DNA of 8,529 nt. It comes from Coriobacteriaceae bacterium. GTDB taxonomy: Bacteria; Actinomycetota; Coriobacteriia; Coriobacteriales; Coriobacteriaceae. The stretch lies in contig CABIWB010000014.1 of assembly GCA_902362275.1 (NCBI GenBank), positions 1 through 8,529 of the forward strand, read 5' to 3'. Under the pieces are notes generated by a model. That model was given only the letters and a program-made list of their open reading frames with translations, was not told the DNA's origin and ran no database searches. Within the stretch, counting starts at the first letter, position 1; each line of letters begins with the position of its first letter. The position numbers were made by a program, and so were the translations under genes. Positions 6,303 to 8,529 of this stretch are shown piece after piece.

Positions 6303-7451
6303 CTAGTTAGAGCTGGGCAGCGTGGCCGGAGCCTCGGCGCCGAGCTTTTTGCCAAAGGCCTCGAGCAGGCGGCTCGCCACGAGCGTCAGGATCAGATAGA
6401 CCACGAGCGCCACGCAGTAGACCTCCATCTGGCGGTAGTACACGCCGGCGACGGTGGTGGTGGCGTACATGAGGTCGAACACGCCGATGACCGAGAGTAC
6501 CGACGAGTCCTTGATGTTGATGATGAGCTCGTTGGTGAGCGCCGGAATCGCGTTTTTAATGCCCTGCGGAAACACGACCTTGCGTATAGCCTGCCACTGC
6601 GACAGACCCAGCGAGCGCGCTGCCTCGGCTTGGCCGGGATCGATGGACTCGATGCCGCCGCGCAGGACCTCCATCATGTAGGCGGTGGAGTTGAGCGAGA
6701 TGGTGACGAGACCGGCGGTGAAGGTGCTCCAAATCTGGTTGGCCTGGGCGGTCTCGAAGCCCATGCCGCGCAGGACGGTAAAGCCCGCGTAATAGATGAG
6801 CAGGCCCTGGACCATCATGGGCGTACCGCGCACGATGGTGGAGTAGACGGTCGCAAAGCCGCGGCCGATGCTCTTGAAGAAGCGCACCAGGTCGTTATCC
6901 ACGCGGTCGAACGTCTGAATACGCAGGAACACAAAGAGCAGCGCCAGGAAGAAGGCGATGACGGTGCCGAAGGTCGCGAGCGCGATGGTGATCTCGATAC
7001 CGCGGATGAAGAAGTCGCCGCTCTTGTAGGTCATGTAGACCAGGCTCGACAAAAAGTCGCTGGGATTAGAGTCCGAGACAATGCTCACCTGCGCCAGATC
7101 GATAAACGACATGACGCAGCGGTCCACGAAAAAGATTGCCGCGATGGCGACCACAACATAGCTGCCCAGGCGCGCGCCACGGCGGAAACGCCCGGATGCG
7201 AACGGCGACGTTTCGCGATAGTCGCTCCAGTGCATAAGCTTGGTGACCAGCGCCGCCGCCGACACGACGAGCCAGGCCCAAAGAATCGCCCAAAGGCAGT
7301 CTTGGAACACGCCCGTAGGCGCCAAGAAGCTCAACGGCGTGGGGTTGCGCTGGCTAAACGCCAGGCCGAGCGCCGCGATAACGCTCGTGCCCAGGTATAC
7401 ATAACGGTGGTCTGCCTTGATAAAGGAGGCCAGGCGATTGATGGTTTTCAT
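6303..7451 (-). CDS. Polar amino-acid ABC transporter permease with extra N-terminal membrane region (382 aa)
   Basis: This is the integral membrane subunit of the importer. The C-terminal 240 residues form an ordinary HisM/GlnP-type permease: membrane segments near 152-178, 200-228, 243-265, 305-330 and 342-362, with the EAA coupling loop at 273-297 ([20 protein letters not shown]), which contacts the ATPase. Most permeases of this family have about 220-230 residues. This one carries about 145 additional N-terminal residues with three predicted membrane helices (about 17-33, 48-72 and 93-118). The start at 7451 has GGGAGG 4 bases upstream, and that site overlaps the stop codon of the binding-protein gene. 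The gap to that gene is 9 bases, so translational coupling is likely. It could be annotated as glutamine, cystine or arginine permease; I cannot tell which. Confidence 0.93.
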   Translation of the reverse strand: MKTINRLASFIKADHRYVYLGTSVIAALGLAFSQRNPTPLSFLAPTGVFQDCLWAILWAWLVVSAAALVTKLMHWSDYRETSPFASGRFRRGARLGSYVVVAIAAIFFVDRCVMSFIDLAQVSIVSDSNPSDFLSSLVYMTYKSGDFFIRGIEITIALATFGTVIAFFLALLFVFLRIQTFDRVDNDLVRFFKSIGRGFATVYSTIVRGTPMMVQGLLIYYAGFTVLRGMGFETAQANQIWSTFTAGLVTISLNSTAYMMEVLRGGIESIDPGQAEAARSLGLSQWQAIRKVVFPQGIKNAIPALTNELIINIKDSSVLSVIGVFDLMYATTTVAGVYYRQMEVYCVALVVYLILTLVASRLLEAFGKKLGAEAPATLPSSN

Positions 7452-7460
7452 GCTGCCTCC

Positions 7461-8387
7461 CTATGCCGGCTGACGGTCGAGGCACGCGTCCCACATTTGG
7501 TCGCGCTCCTCTTGGCTAATGCCCTTGAGTGTCTTGTCGATGAGCTTAAGCAGCTTGTCCGAGCCCTTGCGGCAGCCGACGTTTGCCGCGACCTCCTGCT
7601 TAAAGCCCTCGCCCTCGGCAAAATGAATAGGGACAATGCCCGGATTTTGAGCCATATAGCCCTTCTCGTTCTCGGTGTTGTACGTCACCGCGTCACAGGT
7701 ACCCTGCAGCAGGTTCGAGAACACCGTGGGGACCGAATCGACCGGGTTCTTGTGGACAACGCCCGGAATCTCGTCGATGACAGTATCGAGCATGGTGTCC
7801 TTTTGGCCGAGTACCGTGGCACCGCTAAAGTCGCTGAGCTTGGTGGCGTTTTGGTAGGGGGAACCCTCTTTTACGAACAGGCCAAAGTAGCCAATGAAAT
7901 ACGGGTCGGAGAAGCCGACCGACTCCTCACGCTCGGGCGTGGCGCTCATACCGGCGATGATGAGGTCAATCTGGCCGTTGTTGAGCGAATCGATAAGGCC
8001 CGAGAAGCTCTGCTTGACGGCAACGGGCTCGCCACCGAGGGCCTTGCAGACAATCTTGGCGATCTGCACGTCGTAGCCATCGGCATAGGCGCCCTGCACG
8101 TTGTCGATGGGGATAGTGAACTCGCTGGCCTCGGAGACCTGCCAGTTGTACGGAGCGTAGGCCGCCTCCATGCCGATGCGGATCTTGTCCTTGCCGATCA
8201 CGGAATCGGACAGGTCGTCGCGACCGCCGCCCGTCGTGGGCTGGACCACCTTGAGCGTGGACGGGCGCTGGCAGCCGGCGAGCGCGCCGGCGACGACGGA
8301 AGCACTCGCAGCGAGAGCGCTACCCAAAAAGATACGACGGCTGCACACCGGCTGGACATGCGTGCCGCGTTGATGGGGAGAATGCAT
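7461..8387 (-). CDS. Amino-acid ABC transporter substrate-binding lipoprotein (308 aa)
   Basis: This is the extracellular lipid-anchored receptor that captures the substrate for the importer. The N terminus holds SRRIFLG (16-22), a hydrophobic stretch rich in Ala, Ser and Val, and a lipobox ALAGC with Cys39 as the lipidation site. The mature part fits the bacterial extracellular solute-binding family 3: IRIGMEAAYAPYNW at 69-82, GYDVQIAKIVCKALGG at 104-119 (Gln108 where Asp is common), IDLIIAGMSATPEREESVGF at 140-159, and a conserved SDPYF just after. I chose the ATG at 8387 because GGGAAGG lies 6 bases upstream; the open frame continues to 8459 without a comparable site. It is the first gene of the importer operon. 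The SRR motif suggests the Tat route, unusual for this family. The amino-acid specificity is not readable. Confidence 0.93.
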   Translation of the reverse strand: MHSPHQRGTHVQPVCSRRIFLGSALAASASVVAGALAGCQRPSTLKVVQPTTGGGRDDLSDSVIGKDKIRIGMEAAYAPYNWQVSEASEFTIPIDNVQGAYADGYDVQIAKIVCKALGGEPVAVKQSFSGLIDSLNNGQIDLIIAGMSATPEREESVGFSDPYFIGYFGLFVKEGSPYQNATKLSDFSGATVLGQKDTMLDTVIDEIPGVVHKNPVDSVPTVFSNLLQGTCDAVTYNTENEKGYMAQNPGIVPIHFAEGEGFKQEVAANVGCRKGSDKLLKLIDKTLKGISQEERDQMWDACLDRQPA

Positions 8388-8529
8388 AATCTGCCTTCCC
8401 TGTTGAATCGTATGCTGACGGCTTAACAGGATATACGCCAGCGACCAGCAGCGCAGCACAAGCTCGAAAAATTAATAGACACACGGTAGTCGTTGGGAGC
8501 GTCGATGTTTTGGCAATGCCAGCGAGCGC

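Noticed and set aside
5898..8426. 842-residue open frame on the plus strand
   Set aside because: It lies fully antisense to three clear transporter genes. Its translation is His/Arg/Asp-rich low-complexity sequence with no recognisable domain, as expected for the complement of GC-rich codons.
8511..8521. TGGCA-A-TGCCA palindrome upstream of the importer operon
   Set aside because: Five-base arms about 125 bases from the start codon are too short to call an operator without comparison, and no convincing promoter could be placed between it and the gene.
8388..8529. Search for a promoter or riboswitch before the binding-protein gene
   Set aside because: Candidate boxes such as TATTAA and TATATC lack a -35 partner at 16-18 bases, and I see no known riboswitch core, so nothing is called.
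1..8529. CRISPR array, tRNA, rRNA, insertion sequence or phage attachment site
   Set aside because: No regularly spaced short repeats, transposase or recombinase-like frames, or tRNA-like cloverleaf were seen in the window.

Overview
The window is high-GC bacterial DNA with a Gram-positive gene set. It holds a lipoprotein solute-binding protein, a very large signal-peptide-bearing surface protein built from fibro-slime, CnaB and pilin-isopeptide modules, and strong GGAGG-type ribosome binding sites. This style fits a gut actinobacterium, most likely a Coriobacteriia member such as Collinsella. That assignment is inference from protein style and composition, not from a marker gene. All five genes I can support lie on the minus strand and read from right to left.

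Right part (8387 down to 5495): a compact three-gene polar amino-acid ABC importer. The order is lipoprotein solute-binding protein, membrane permease with an unusual N-terminal membrane extension, and ATPase. Gaps are 9 and 22 bases and each gene has a good Shine-Dalgarno site. Next, 72 bases downstream, comes a cytoplasmic M20 metallopeptidase of the carboxypeptidase S / PM20D1 type (5422 to 3995). It plausibly processes dipeptides or N-acyl amino acids alongside the importer. I see no convincing terminator inside this four-gene block.

Middle (3994 to 3794): about 200 bases without a gene. It contains an AT-rich stretch with a TATAAT box, a GC-rich hairpin in the predicted leader, and a strong Shine-Dalgarno site. 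Together these appear to start an independent transcript for the surface protein.

Left part (3793 to 1): one uninterrupted frame of 1264 codons that runs off the left edge, encoding a giant cell-surface adhesin or pilin-like protein. Its most notable feature is at the start. The ATG with the strong Shine-Dalgarno lies 37 codons before the methionine that opens the signal peptide, and between the two sits a run of nine G. A gain or loss of one G would shift the frame and end translation before or inside the signal peptide. This is the layout of a phase-variable (on/off) surface antigen, and it is the best candidate here for something new.
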